38,558 nt of DNA from JBCCEV01 sp039030125 (GCA_039030125.1 JBCCEV010000018.1:1-38558), one strand, 5' to 3'; counted from the first letter of the stretch, positions 7,273 through 15,045 are shown. Program-made: numbers and translations. Notes: generated from the letters alone by a model not told the origin.

Positions 7273-7733
7273 GCGGGGTCCCCTAAGTCAGTAACGTCCT
7301 CTGTCCCGGCGAGGTTGGCTAATACCCCTGTGTACTTGCGGAGGTCAGATTGGAGGTCTGATAGCTCAGTCCGAAATAACGTACAGTTCTCGGCGCTAGC
7401 GAAATCGGCTCGGTGCCATTTGGTACAGAAAGGGCGTAGCCATTGATTAAGAACAGCTATCGCTATTCGGGTAAATGCTTCGCCGCGACGACCGTGTTCT
7501 TTGATGATGTCACGTGTAATCCCAAACACGTTATGGATACTTTCTAGCGCTGTTTTTTCGTCGCCAGCGTCGGCAGGTAGAGCTTGTGTGGCGGTTCGCG
7601 TTATTAGTTCAACGTAGAGTTTCCAAGCTCCGTCCTGATCGTCGTCTCGCGGTTCGAAATCGGCTTCGACAAATCCGGCATTGAGCTTTAGAGACGTAAT
7701 GCCCCACTCCTCGAGTAAGTTCTTAATTTTCAA
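7269..7733 (-). CDS. Helical partner protein of the TIR gene, unknown function
   Basis: A predicted 154-residue, mostly helical, soluble protein. It begins 'KIKNLLEEWGITSLKLNAGF' and contains 'AWKLYVELITRTATQALP', 'VLNQWLRPFCTKWHRADF', and a C-terminal 'LQSDLRKYTGVLANLAG' helix. I have an impression of similar short proteins ('LYVEL-TR---Q-L', 'LN---RPF---WH') encoded next to TIR or other defence genes, but cannot name the family. I chose TTG 7733 because AGGGG lies 7 bases upstream on this strand. The frame extends to a TTG at 7844, but that lies inside a repeat copy and gives an unlikely N-terminus. The stop overlaps the TIR start by 4 bases, so the two are a coupled pair. It may be the effector, sensor or regulator of the TIR protein. 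Confidence 0.75.
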   Translation of the reverse strand: MKIKNLLEEWGITSLKLNAGFVEADFEPRDDDQDGAWKLYVELITRTATQALPADAGDEKTALESIHNVFGITRDIIKEHGRRGEAFTRIAIAVLNQWLRPFCTKWHRADFASAENCTLFRTELSDLQSDLRKYTGVLANLAGTEDVTDLGDPA

Positions 7734-7838
7734 CGACGCACCCCTATGTAGCCATTTGACGAATATGCGGATGCAAGAGAAACCATTCAGACCATAGATT
7801 GTAGGATGTGGAACGCGCTGCGTACATAGAGTGCGTCT
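7734..7838 (-). other. Leader/promoter region of the TIR cassette
   Basis: About 105 bases between repeat copy B and the TTG start of the partner gene. It must hold the cassette promoter if the cassette is autonomous. A -10-like TACAAT can be read on the minus strand, but no matching -35 box is seen. Confidence 0.3.
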
Positions 7839-7973
7839 CACCAAAGCGTAGAGCCGTTTCCAACCCTCGAACCAAGGCCCAAAGACAAGCTAGCGCTCTG
7901 CAATCTTGGTGGCCACGGGCAGAATCGAACCACCGACAGCAGAGAACTCCGGAGAACCGCTAAAAGCCAACAC
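7839..7973. repeat. Degenerate tRNA-Phe 3'-end repeat, copy B (right boundary of the TIR cassette)
   Basis: It has three parts. CACCAAAGCGTAGAGC at 7839 is shared with copies C and D. After 68 bases comes a good tRNA-Phe 3'-end match from 7907 (TGGTGGCCACGGGCAGAATC, continuing through the T-arm). AGAGAACTCCGGAG at 7941 is shared with copies A and C at the same offset. The part from 7907 is the best tRNA match of the three remnants. Confidence 0.7.
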
Positions 7974-8024
7974 GGCTGGCCGCTTCTCTCAGCAAACCTT
8001 CTCGCCCACGCTGCAATTCACGCT

Positions 8025-8160
8025 CACCAAAGTGTAGAGCGGTGTACAACGATCCCGAGAATCTCGGAACAAGATCCAACAAGCTGAAATACATGGTGGC
8101 CAGTAACAGAGCGGAGCTGAGAGACCAGAGAACTTTAGAGAAACGCTAAGAACCGAGAGG
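8025..8160. repeat. Degenerate tRNA-Phe 3'-end repeat, copy C
   Basis: CACCAAAGTGTAGAGC starts at 8025. TGGTGGCCAGTAACAGAGC starts at 8094 (69 bases later), and GAGAGACCAGAGAAC with CGCTAAGAACCGAGAG follows from 8119. The spacing of all parts equals that of copy B within one base. The interval between copies B and C contains no gene. Confidence 0.7.
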
Positions 8161-8246
8161 GCGGGCAGCTTCATTAGGAGGCCCACAAACTCTCGCCACG
8201 AACGCCACGATTCGAAACAGACCTGCACACCGCAACATAGCCGCCG

Positions 8247-8315
8247 CATCAAAGTGTAGAAGAGTGTCGAAACTTCGAGTGATTTCCCGAAGAAGCTCTA
8301 AATGAGTGAATTAAA
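8247..8315. repeat. Flank of tRNA-Phe matching the repeat module (copy D)
   Basis: CATCAAAGTGTAGAAG starts at 8247, exactly 69 bases from the 3' end of the intact tRNA-Phe gene. The same motif stands 68-69 bases from the tRNA-like ends of copies B and C. This shows that the duplicated module includes DNA downstream of the tRNA and not just the tRNA end. Confidence 0.65.
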
Positions 8316-8391
8316 TGGTGGCCAGGGACAGAATCGAACTGCCGACACAGGGATTTTCAGTCCCCTGCTCTACCGACTGAGCTACCTGGCC
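8316..8391 (-). tRNA. tRNA-Phe (anticodon GAA)
   Basis: Read on the minus strand, it begins GGCCAGGTAGCTCAGTCGG, has the anticodon stem-loop with CTGAAAATC (anticodon GAA), the T-arm GTTCGATTC and ends GGCCACCA. The 7-bp acceptor stem GGCCAGG/CCTGGCC pairs, and the CCA is encoded. Length 76 bases. It is intact and preceded by a strong promoter. Its 3' end faces the island, the usual geometry for integration at a tRNA gene. Confidence 0.97.
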
Positions 8392-8439
8392 ATCGGGAAG
8401 GAATCGCTACGGCGCTGAGGCCGCGAAAGGAGAGCGAGG

Positions 8440-8468
8440 AAGATAACGATCCGGCCTAAAGTCGTCAA
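8440..8468 (-). promoter_or_regulatory. Sigma-70 promoter of tRNA-Phe
   Basis: On the minus strand TTGACG (8468-8463) is followed by a 17-base spacer and TATCTT (8445-8440), ending 48 bases before the mature tRNA 5' end. The spacing is ideal and the hexamers match in 5 of 6 and 4 of 6 positions. Confidence 0.65.
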
Positions 8469-8562
8469 CCTTGGTCCGTTTTTGCGCTCGTTTAAGCGAG
8501 AAAGCTTGATCTTTCGGCGCTTGCGTACAAGGATATTCATGAGACTTGAGAGGAGCAGGGCG

Positions 8563-9189
8563 ATGGCAACATCTTGGGCCACCAAAGGCGAGTATATGGA
8601 AGCATGCAGTTGCGATTTCCTATGCCCCTGTATCCCCAAGAATTCCACAACACCAGCTACGCACGACTACTGCAAGGTTGCGATTGCAATGGATATCACC
8701 GAAGGCCATTTGGGCGATACGGATCTCGGTGGCGTGCGTTGGGTATTGTTTGCGCAGTCAAAAGCGATCATGTCAGAGGGCGAATGGATCGGGGGCATCG
8801 TTATCGATGAATCCGCAACTGACGAACAAGCCGATGCGATCACCAAGATCGCGACGCCTGAGGCTGGCGCCGGGGTAGGGATGTTTGCGCCTGCGATTTC
8901 CGACTTTCGCGGCATTGAGCGCAAGGCCATCGAGTTCATTAAAGACGGGCACAACGTGTCGGTGAAAATCGACGGCATGTTGGACCAGGCCATTGAGGGC
9001 GTGGGATCGTTGAGCGCGGAAGGTGAATGCATCGTCATCGACAACGTGAACCACCCGGTGAATACACGCCTTAATCTGGCGAGTGCATTGCGCAATATGA
9101 TCAACGCGTTCGGCATTGAGTGGGAAGACAACAGCGGCAATACCAACGGTCATTTTGCGCCGTTCGATTGGTCCGGCGAGTTTGCCTAA
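8563..9189 (+). CDS. DUF1326 domain protein
   Basis: A 208-residue soluble protein of the DUF1326 family. It starts 'MATSWATKGEYMEACSCDFLCPCI', and the Cys-rich 'ACSCDFLCPC' stretch (about 15-24) is the family's signature. The rest is mostly beta/alpha without membrane segments. I chose ATG 8563, preceded by AGGAG (8551-8555) at 7 bases; an upstream in-frame extension to 8482 lacks a site and crosses tRNA upstream sequence. It overlaps or abuts the DUF2182 membrane protein gene downstream, a common pairing. Function is not established; the Cys cluster and the partner suggest metal or redox handling in the envelope. This is the first gene on the non-island side of the tRNA. Confidence 0.88.
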   Translation: MATSWATKGEYMEACSCDFLCPCIPKNSTTPATHDYCKVAIAMDITEGHLGDTDLGGVRWVLFAQSKAIMSEGEWIGGIVIDESATDEQADAITKIATPEAGAGVGMFAPAISDFRGIERKAIEFIKDGHNVSVKIDGMLDQAIEGVGSLSAEGECIVIDNVNHPVNTRLNLASALRNMINAFGIEWEDNSGNTNGHFAPFDWSGEFA

Positions 9190-9962
9190 TCTCCGCTGAG
9201 CCACTAACTCTCCGCGCGTTAGAACAACGCCTCAGTTTTATCGCGCTGATTGCCATCGCGGCGATTGGCTGGTGGTTTCTGATCGCCTCCGAAGCTGCCA
9301 TGCAATCGATGGCGGGCGAGGGTGTAATCATGGATCTGATGTGGCTCATGATGGCGCCCTCTGCGACCGCGCCTTACATCGCGTCCGCCTCCCTCATGTG
9401 GGTTGTGATGATGATCGCCATGATGGTGCCGGCGGCGATCCCTTTGGCGGCGATGTATCGCGGCGTACTCCGCCATAAGCCCAAGGAATTGCTGACCTTT
9501 CTATTCGCCTGCGGCTATCTCTTGAGCTGGTCGGTTTTTTCCGTGATTGCCGCGCTATTGCAGTGGTGGCTTCATGCAAACGGTTGGTTGTTCGGCATGT
9601 CGCTAAAAACGAGTCAGCCTGTGGCCGCCGTGATCTGGGCCTCGGCGGGGATCTGGCAACTCACACCGATGAAAGATGCTTGCTTAAGCCGTTGCCAGAG
9701 CCCTTTGAGTTTTTTGCTGGCAAACTGGCGCGACGGCCGCCGCGGCGCGGTTATCCTTGGCGCCCAACACGGTCTTTACTGTGTGGGCTGTTGTTGGGTC
9801 CTAATGGCGTTGATGTTTGCAGGGGGCGCGATGAGTGTCATCGTGATGGCGGCGCTCGCAATTTTTATTGTTGCCGAGCGTTTGATCCCGAGCGCTTTTT
9901 GGGGCGCGCGGGTGCCCGGCGCGATGATGATTGGTGTCGCGATTTATATCGGGTTCCGTTGA
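9168..9962 (+). CDS. DUF2182 integral membrane protein
   Basis: A polytopic membrane protein of the DUF2182 family (predicted metal-binding membrane proteins). It has about six hydrophobic segments. The Met-rich stretch 'DLMWLMMAPS', then 'WVVMMIAMMVPAAIP', and the late 'GAQHGLYCVGCCWVLMALMFAGG' are family hallmarks and offer Met/His/Cys side chains for a metal. The start is uncertain: the frame has GTG at 9120 inside the upstream gene and TTG at 9168, with no ATG before 9300. I prefer TTG 9168, which gives a short N-terminus before the first membrane segment and overlaps the DUF1326 gene by 22 bases, so the pair is coupled. The two probably act together at the inner membrane. Confidence 0.85.
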   Translation: MVRRVCLISAEPLTLRALEQRLSFIALIAIAAIGWWFLIASEAAMQSMAGEGVIMDLMWLMMAPSATAPYIASASLMWVVMMIAMMVPAAIPLAAMYRGVLRHKPKELLTFLFACGYLLSWSVFSVIAALLQWWLHANGWLFGMSLKTSQPVAAVIWASAGIWQLTPMKDACLSRCQSPLSFLLANWRDGRRGAVILGAQHGLYCVGCCWVLMALMFAGGAMSVIVMAALAIFIVAERLIPSAFWGARVPGAMMIGVAIYIGFR

Positions 9963-9989
9963 TCCCGCCACCCCAAGACGGTGGCTACT

Positions 9990-10262
9990 CTATTCCTCTG
10001 GCGACACAAACTCTTTGGGAGCAGCACTTCCGTCGCCAAAAAAGAATTTCTCCATCTCGCCTTCCAAGAACGTTCGGTCTTTAGGTTCGATCGGCGTCAA
10101 ACGATATTCGTTGATGAGCATGGTTTGATGCGCTAACCATCCTTGCCAGGCTTCTTGAGATACGTTTTCGAAAATTCGCTGGCCTAATTCGCCAGGGTAG
10201 GGGGGCATTTTGAGCCCTTCGGCTTCGCGACCAAGTTTGATGCATTGGACCGTACGTGACAC
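9990..10262 (-). CDS. yggX: YggX, Fe(2+)-trafficking / oxidative-damage protection protein
   Basis: A 90-residue protein with the full YggX pattern: 'MSRTVQCIKLGREAEGL', 'PYPGELGQRIFENVSQEAWQ', 'WLAHQTMLINEYRL', 'EKFFFG'. Cys7 is the conserved thiol implicated in protecting Fe-S proteins. YggX limits damage to labile iron-sulfur clusters. It begins 19 bases after the mutY stop on the same strand, the classic mutY-yggX operon of gammaproteobacteria; MutY itself carries a 4Fe-4S cluster. Length is as expected. Confidence 0.96.
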   Translation of the reverse strand: MSRTVQCIKLGREAEGLKMPPYPGELGQRIFENVSQEAWQGWLAHQTMLINEYRLTPIEPKDRTFLEGEMEKFFFGDGSAAPKEFVSPEE

Positions 10263-10281
10263 GGGCTTTCTCCGATGGTGT

Positions 10282-11328
10282 TTAGGCGACTGCGTTTAAG
10301 AGTGTATTGATGGGTTTCGGTAGGCCGACAGCTTGCTGCTCAAGGTTGTTATACCAAAGCCATTGGCCTGAATCCAAGATTTGGGTTGAGTGCTCGTGTA
10401 CCTCGATATGCAGCGGTTCGATCGTTAATCGAAAATGCGTGAAGGTATGTTTAATGTTATCCAGTCGTTGTGCCGAGGCGCGCGCAATCAAGCCAAGCTG
10501 GTCTAAGGAGGTGGTGATATCGCAATCGTTGGCGAGCTCTGGAAAGGTCCACAGTCCGCCCCATATCCCGGTCGGTGGCCGGCGGTAAAGCAGCACAGCA
10601 CCATCGTCCCGTTGGGCGATGAGCATCGTGGTGTCACGCTCTGGCAGTTTTTTCTTTGGCTTTTTGCCGGGATAGCGTAGCTGCTCGCCGGTGGCGTTCG
10701 CGGCACAAAGATCCTGCAGTGGACAGCGTGTGCAGGCGGGCGTTTTGGCGGTGCACAGGGTGGCGCCAAGATCCATCATTGCTTGCGAATAGGCGCGGTA
10801 ATTTTCGTTGGGTAGCACGCTTTCAGCGGTCTCCCACAAAGCCTTTATTACCGCGCTTTTTCCTGGCCAGCCCTCAATGGCGAAGCAGCGCGCCAGCACC
10901 CGTTTGACGTTGCCATCCAGGATTGCGGCGCGGTGCTGTAGGGCAAGGGTAACGATGGCACCTGCGGTCGAGCGGCCAATCCCTGGCAGGGCCACTAAGC
11001 CTTCGACGGTTTGCGGAAATTCGCCGCGATGATCGCGAACCACGAGCCCGGCGGCTTTGTGCAGGTTTCTCGCTCGCGAGTAGTAGCCAAGACCAGACCA
11101 GTGGTGCAGTACGGTATCTTGTGAGGCTTGGGCGAGCGCTTCGACGGAGGGGAAACTCGCCATGAAGCGTTCGAAATACGGGATCACCGTTTGCACCTGC
11201 GTCTGCTGCAACATGATCTCCGAAATCCACACCCGGTAGGGTGTGGGATCCTGCTGCCAAGGCAGGTTTTTGCGGCCGTGCAGCTCGAACCAGTCGAGAA
11301 CGCGCTTACTGAACTTGCTGCTGGGCAA
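10282..11328 (-). CDS. mutY: MutY, adenine DNA glycosylase
   Basis: It removes adenine mispaired with 8-oxoguanine. 348 residues. Starting at TTG 11328, the catalytic residues fall at the E. coli numbers: Glu37 in 'WISEIMLQQTQV' and Asp138 in 'AAILDGNVKRV'. The 4Fe-4S ligands are Cys192, 199, 202 and 208 in 'LCTAKTPACTRCPLQDLC', also E. coli numbering. The helix-hairpin-helix is 'LPGIGRSTAGAI' (about 114-125), and a C-terminal NUDIX-like 8-oxoG recognition domain contains 'GGLWTFPELA'. This agreement is the main reason to prefer TTG 11328 over the GTG at 11364, which adds 12 residues and overlaps the upstream gene more deeply. The start lies within the SRPBCC gene (23-base overlap), so translation is coupled. 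Confidence 0.96.
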   Translation of the reverse strand: MPSSKFSKRVLDWFELHGRKNLPWQQDPTPYRVWISEIMLQQTQVQTVIPYFERFMASFPSVEALAQASQDTVLHHWSGLGYYSRARNLHKAAGLVVRDHRGEFPQTVEGLVALPGIGRSTAGAIVTLALQHRAAILDGNVKRVLARCFAIEGWPGKSAVIKALWETAESVLPNENYRAYSQAMMDLGATLCTAKTPACTRCPLQDLCAANATGEQLRYPGKKPKKKLPERDTTMLIAQRDDGAVLLYRRPPTGIWGGLWTFPELANDCDITTSLDQLGLIARASAQRLDNIKHTFTHFRLTIEPLHIEVHEHSTQILDSGQWLWYNNLEQQAVGLPKPINTLLNAVA

Positions 11329-11863
11329 GCTGTTCGATCTTTTCGCTTGATTCTCTGACTTCACGCAGAAATGTTCGCTTGATTAGAAAGGGACCGATAA
11401 CCGGGGGTACCCAAAATTTGGGGGTGTGGCTTGCTTCAATGGTGATCCGGGTTTGCTGCGCGCTTGTTTTGATGACTTCCCAATTGGCGTACCCCGCTTC
11501 GAAAGAGCTTTCCTCGGGAACGATGGTAGTGAGAATCTTATCGCCTTCGTAGCGAACTTGCTCAACGAACACTAAATCCACGCAGAACAACAAAATACAT
11601 TGGTTGATGGTGAGATTGCGTTTGAAGTTTTCAGCGTCGTACTGTTCCAGGACAACGGCTTCTTTCATGCCGTCATTGGTCTTCGCGAGCAGCTCGTAGT
11701 CGGTGACCACAGCCATCACGGCGTGGTGCGGGGCATCGACGATTGATGAGAACGCGTATTTGTAAGTCTTGCCGTGAAACTCAATCTCGGCCCGATCAAT
11801 TTCGATCGCCCACGCCGGTCCCACGAACAGCGTGGACCAAGCCAAGGCGAGTCGGGCTAGAAT
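11306..11863 (-). CDS. Secreted SRPBCC/START-like protein
   Basis: A protein of about 185 residues with a signal peptide ending 'STLFVGPAWA' before 'IEIDRAEI', then an SRPBCC-type fold: 'SSIVDAPHHAVMAVVTDYELL' near the start and a C-terminal helix from about 'GPFLIKRTFLREVRESSEKIE'. Such domains form a hydrophobic ligand cavity; the ligand is unknown. The start is problematic. The frame has no ATG nearby. An ATT at 11863 gives a good signal peptide (short basic start, hydrophobic core) and overlaps the AsmA stop; TTG 11845 gives an unusually short one without a basic residue. I used 11863 but cannot prove it. It lies between asmA-like and mutY genes with overlaps on both sides, so it is part of one operon. 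Confidence 0.75.
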   Translation of the reverse strand: MLARLALAWSTLFVGPAWAIEIDRAEIEFHGKTYKYAFSSIVDAPHHAVMAVVTDYELLAKTNDGMKEAVVLEQYDAENFKRNLTINQCILLFCVDLVFVEQVRYEGDKILTTIVPEESSFEAGYANWEVIKTSAQQTRITIEASHTPKFWVPPVIGPFLIKRTFLREVRESSEKIEQLAQQQVQ

Positions 11864-14800
11864 TTGAAAATGCTCTTCAAGGCATCTTTGGCCTTGTCGC
11901 CGACCGCGTCTTCGATTTTGTCCGTGACATTTTTCTTCACCGCTTCCTCGACCTTCTTCTGCGCCGCTTTCTTCACGGCTTCTTCGATCAGTCCGCCCAG
12001 GTCTGGCAGGCACGACGGGGACTCAATGTTGCCTCGGCATTGAATGGGAATTTTGTAACCGCCCAGATTGTGTGAACCCTGACGGGATTCATCGACGGCG
12101 AGGGTGAGATTGTATTTGGTGGTGTTGTCATGCAGGTTGGCGAGCATTCCTTGCCCGTTGATGATGAAACCATCGCCAGCCAAGACCAAGTCCTCGTTGA
12201 AGACCACGCCGTTCTTGGCGTTAAGCGTGCCACCTAGAGTTTTAAATGCGGTTTGTCCGCCTTTTGGCACAGCGACTGGACATTTGCATTCCAAGATCTG
12301 CTCGGCGGCGCGCAATACCGCAGCCGCATCGACGCCCCTGAAAACGCCATCTTGGGTGTTAAATTTAGCGGCGCCGTTCAAGGTCTTTTTAATTGCATCC
12401 GCGTCGCCACCGTCGGCGTTCAGTGCTGCATTGAAGTTAACGGTGCCGGAGAGCATGTCGTTTCCCACGGTATCTTTAATGAGCGGTTCAACGCTGACAT
12501 TGTTCAACGCCGATTTAATACCGAGCTTTGGGGTTGCGGTTTTTGCGCTTAGAACGATGTTGCCTTCGTAATTTCCTTCATACAGATCCGCGCCCAAGGG
12601 TGATAGCTGGATATCGCCATCTTTGGCGCTGATGCCAAACTTGATGTCTTTCATCTTGGCGCCGGAGAGCTGCAGCGATCCCACGTTCAGCTCGCCTTGA
12701 ATATCGAGGCCGCGCAGCGTTTCTACCGGCAAGGTGCTAGCGCCAGCGGCAGCCGCCTCGGGCGTTGCCGCCGGTGCTTTGCTGCTATCGGAGGCGGGCG
12801 GCAGGTAGCGATCGGCATTGAGGGTATCGATGTCGATCCCGAAAGCCAGCTTGGGGCCTGCGAAATCTTTAACGTCAACATCGCCTTTAATTGTGGTGTC
12901 ATCGAGTTTCACGTTGAGATTTTGCAGCGCCACGCTTTTTGAGGTGCCAGAAAAACCAGTGCTTAGCCCCACCGCGGTTAGGGCGGCCGCATCGGCCATC
13001 TCGGGGACCGGCTGGTTCAAGCTTTTCAAAAAGGTCCGCAGATTAAATACCGGCACGTCGAAGTTCCCTGAGAAGGCCGGGATCTCCTCGTTGAGGTCTT
13101 TCGCGTCGATAGACGCCTTCGCGTTGAGACCCAAGCCCGTAATGCTGAGATCGCGCACGGTAAGCGTGCCTTTGTCGTTGTTTAATTGGGCAGCGCCGGC
13201 GGTGACTTTCAAATCCACTGGATCTTTCACCGCCTTCCCAGCGACCGTCGCCACCAGTGACAGCGGATTAACGCTCACCACATCACCGCTGCCTTTGAGA
13301 CCGGCTTCAACATTCAGCGCGGTTACCGACTCCGCGAGATCGCCCTGACCCACGGCGCGCAACAGCGGGCCAAGATTGTTACTGGTCACCGAGAGTTGTC
13401 CGTCGACCTGATCGCTGCCTTTGGCGTTCAGCTTGCCGTTAACCGCCACGCCCGCGGCGTTGATCTTCAGTTGATCAAGATTGATGTTCTCTTTGCTCGG
13501 CACCGCGTTAAACGCAGACTCCACCAAGAAAGCTTTGTCTTTTTCCTTCGCCAGCGAGGCTGCGATATCCACCACGCTCTCTCCGGCAAACGGCGCGGCC
13601 ACGGCGATGAGCGCGGGTAAGTCTGGGCCTTGCGCCTTGATACTGCCCGAGATGGCGCGATCGTCACTGGCGGCATCTGTGACGTCAATTTTGCCGGTGA
13701 TTTCGTTGCCCAAGAGCTTGGCCTGCAAGGTGGGCAGGCCGGCCTTGCCTTGCGGCAGGTTGGCATCAAGATCGGCGGCGATCAGAAACGACTTGTCCTT
13801 GGTCTTGCGCAGGGCCGCATTCAGGTTTTTTAGCGTCGCTTCATCGGCGCCCTGGAGCTGGCCGATCACCGCCAACAGCGTGGGAAGATCGGGTCCTTCG
13901 GCGCGGACGTTGCCTTTAGCGACCGGTTTGTCGGTATCGGCGCCGGTGGCGTTGAATGCACCGCTGAGCGATGCCCCCAAGATGTTGCCACCAAGTTTAG
14001 AAACCTTGACCTCGCCTGAATCCATGTTCGCGTCGAATTCAACGTCAAAATTGAAGTTGCGCGACTGGATTTTGCTGAGCTGCTCGGCGACCGGCAAATC
14101 GAACGCTTTAAAAATCCGGTGCAGGTCTTCCCCGTTGATACTGATAAAACCATTGGCACTGGGTTTGTCATCTTCGATGTTGGTGGCGGTCAACTCGCCG
14201 CTGAGGTCGGTGCCTAAGCCTTTCAAGCTGAGTCCGGAAATGGTGACGACCTCTTCGGCGATGTTGGCATCGATGTTCGCCACAGCTTCGATTTTGCCTT
14301 CACCGCCGGGCAACTGCTTACCGCGCAGCAGCGTCACCAGATTCATCGGGGTGATGGTGTAGCGTTCATTGTCCAAGTCGTAAGCAATGGTGGCGTCAAG
14401 ATTGATATCGCTATCCAACGCGGGTTGATTGGCCAACGCGCTCAATGACAACTTGAATTCAATCGGCTCACCAAAGGTGAGCGGCCCCGTGCTAACGGTG
14501 ATATCCGAGATTTTAATGTCCTGGCCGGTGGTTTCGTCTTTGTAGGTGATCGCGGTGTCTTGAATATCCACGCCGCCCAGGATCAAGGCTGCCAAACCGC
14601 CGCCGCCTTCGTGTTGAGACTCGCCGCCGCTAGCGTCAGCCGGCTCGCCCGCAAGATCGTCCCAGTTGGTTACACCCGCGGCGTTCTTGGCCAAATTCAC
14701 GCGGATCCCGTGGAAAATCAATGTGTCCATTTCCACGCGTTCGCTAAGCAGCGGCATGGTGGCCACCGCGAGCCGCATTTCCCGGGCGGCGAAGAACGGT

Positions 14801-15045
14801 TCGTCGCCGAAACCTGGTGCGTTGGACAGTTGGATGGGGCCGCTGCGAAACTTAATTTGCGGCCACAAGCCGAGTTCCAAATCGCCCTCTATCGTTAAGT
14901 CGCGACCGGTCTGCTCCTTAACGGCTTTGACGATATCCTCGCGGTAGTCGTTGGGGTCGAGGGTGGCTAGAAAAGCGGCGACACCGCCGCCGATGACGAG
15001 TACCGCTAACACGGCGACGATAAGGAGGATTTTGATCACTTTCAT
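11857..15045 (-). CDS. AsmA-family protein, long form with internal repeats
   Basis: A 1062-residue envelope protein, much longer than E. coli AsmA (about 617). One N-terminal membrane anchor ('ILLIVAVLAVLVIGGGVAAF', about 6-25) is followed by the AsmA N-terminal domain ('LDPNDYREDIVKAVKEQTGR', about 30-49; 'RSGPIQLSNAPGFG'). A long beta-rich midsection includes about four diverged units of about 105 residues with recurring 'GPDLP-L-AV' motifs. The AsmA C-terminal domain has 'LSPLGADLYEGNYEG' and 'GAAKFNTQDGVFRGVDAA'. The last about 45 residues are Lys/Ala-rich. AsmA-like proteins are thought to bridge the periplasm and move phospholipids to the outer membrane. It opens the operon to the SRPBCC gene, mutY and yggX. 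ATG 15045 precedes the anchor directly. Confidence 0.92.
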   Translation of the reverse strand: MKVIKILLIVAVLAVLVIGGGVAAFLATLDPNDYREDIVKAVKEQTGRDLTIEGDLELGLWPQIKFRSGPIQLSNAPGFGDEPFFAAREMRLAVATMPLLSERVEMDTLIFHGIRVNLAKNAAGVTNWDDLAGEPADASGGESQHEGGGGLAALILGGVDIQDTAITYKDETTGQDIKISDITVSTGPLTFGEPIEFKLSLSALANQPALDSDINLDATIAYDLDNERYTITPMNLVTLLRGKQLPGGEGKIEAVANIDANIAEEVVTISGLSLKGLGTDLSGELTATNIEDDKPSANGFISINGEDLHRIFKAFDLPVAEQLSKIQSRNFNFDVEFDANMDSGEVKVSKLGGNILGASLSGAFNATGADTDKPVAKGNVRAEGPDLPTLLAVIGQLQGADEATLKNLNAALRKTKDKSFLIAADLDANLPQGKAGLPTLQAKLLGNEITGKIDVTDAASDDRAISGSIKAQGPDLPALIAVAAPFAGESVVDIAASLAKEKDKAFLVESAFNAVPSKENINLDQLKINAAGVAVNGKLNAKGSDQVDGQLSVTSNNLGPLLRAVGQGDLAESVTALNVEAGLKGSGDVVSVNPLSLVATVAGKAVKDPVDLKVTAGAAQLNNDKGTLTVRDLSITGLGLNAKASIDAKDLNEEIPAFSGNFDVPVFNLRTFLKSLNQPVPEMADAAALTAVGLSTGFSGTSKSVALQNLNVKLDDTTIKGDVDVKDFAGPKLAFGIDIDTLNADRYLPPASDSSKAPAATPEAAAAGASTLPVETLRGLDIQGELNVGSLQLSGAKMKDIKFGISAKDGDIQLSPLGADLYEGNYEGNIVLSAKTATPKLGIKSALNNVSVEPLIKDTVGNDMLSGTVNFNAALNADGGDADAIKKTLNGAAKFNTQDGVFRGVDAAAVLRAAEQILECKCPVAVPKGGQTAFKTLGGTLNAKNGVVFNEDLVLAGDGFIINGQGMLANLHDNTTKYNLTLAVDESRQGSHNLGGYKIPIQCRGNIESPSCLPDLGGLIEEAVKKAAQKKVEEAVKKNVTDKIEDAVGDKAKDALKSIFKF

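Noticed and set aside
6619..7733. Complete canonical Thoeris system
   Set aside because: No ThsA (SIR2 or membrane plus SLOG/Macro) gene is present; only the ThsB-like TIR gene and an unassigned partner.
6478..8315. CRISPR-like array
   Set aside because: The repeats are long, degenerate, unequally spaced (1429, 187 and 222 bases) and match a tRNA 3' end, unlike short identical CRISPR repeats with uniform spacers.
9101..9579. Several His- and Arg-rich frames opposite or out of frame with the DUF2182 gene
   Set aside because: They are shadows of the DUF2182 frame, which shows clear membrane segments and family motifs.
12104..14362. Long plus-strand frames opposite the AsmA gene
   Set aside because: They arise from the low stop frequency on the antisense strand of a GC-rich gene; the AsmA frame covers the region with clear family features.
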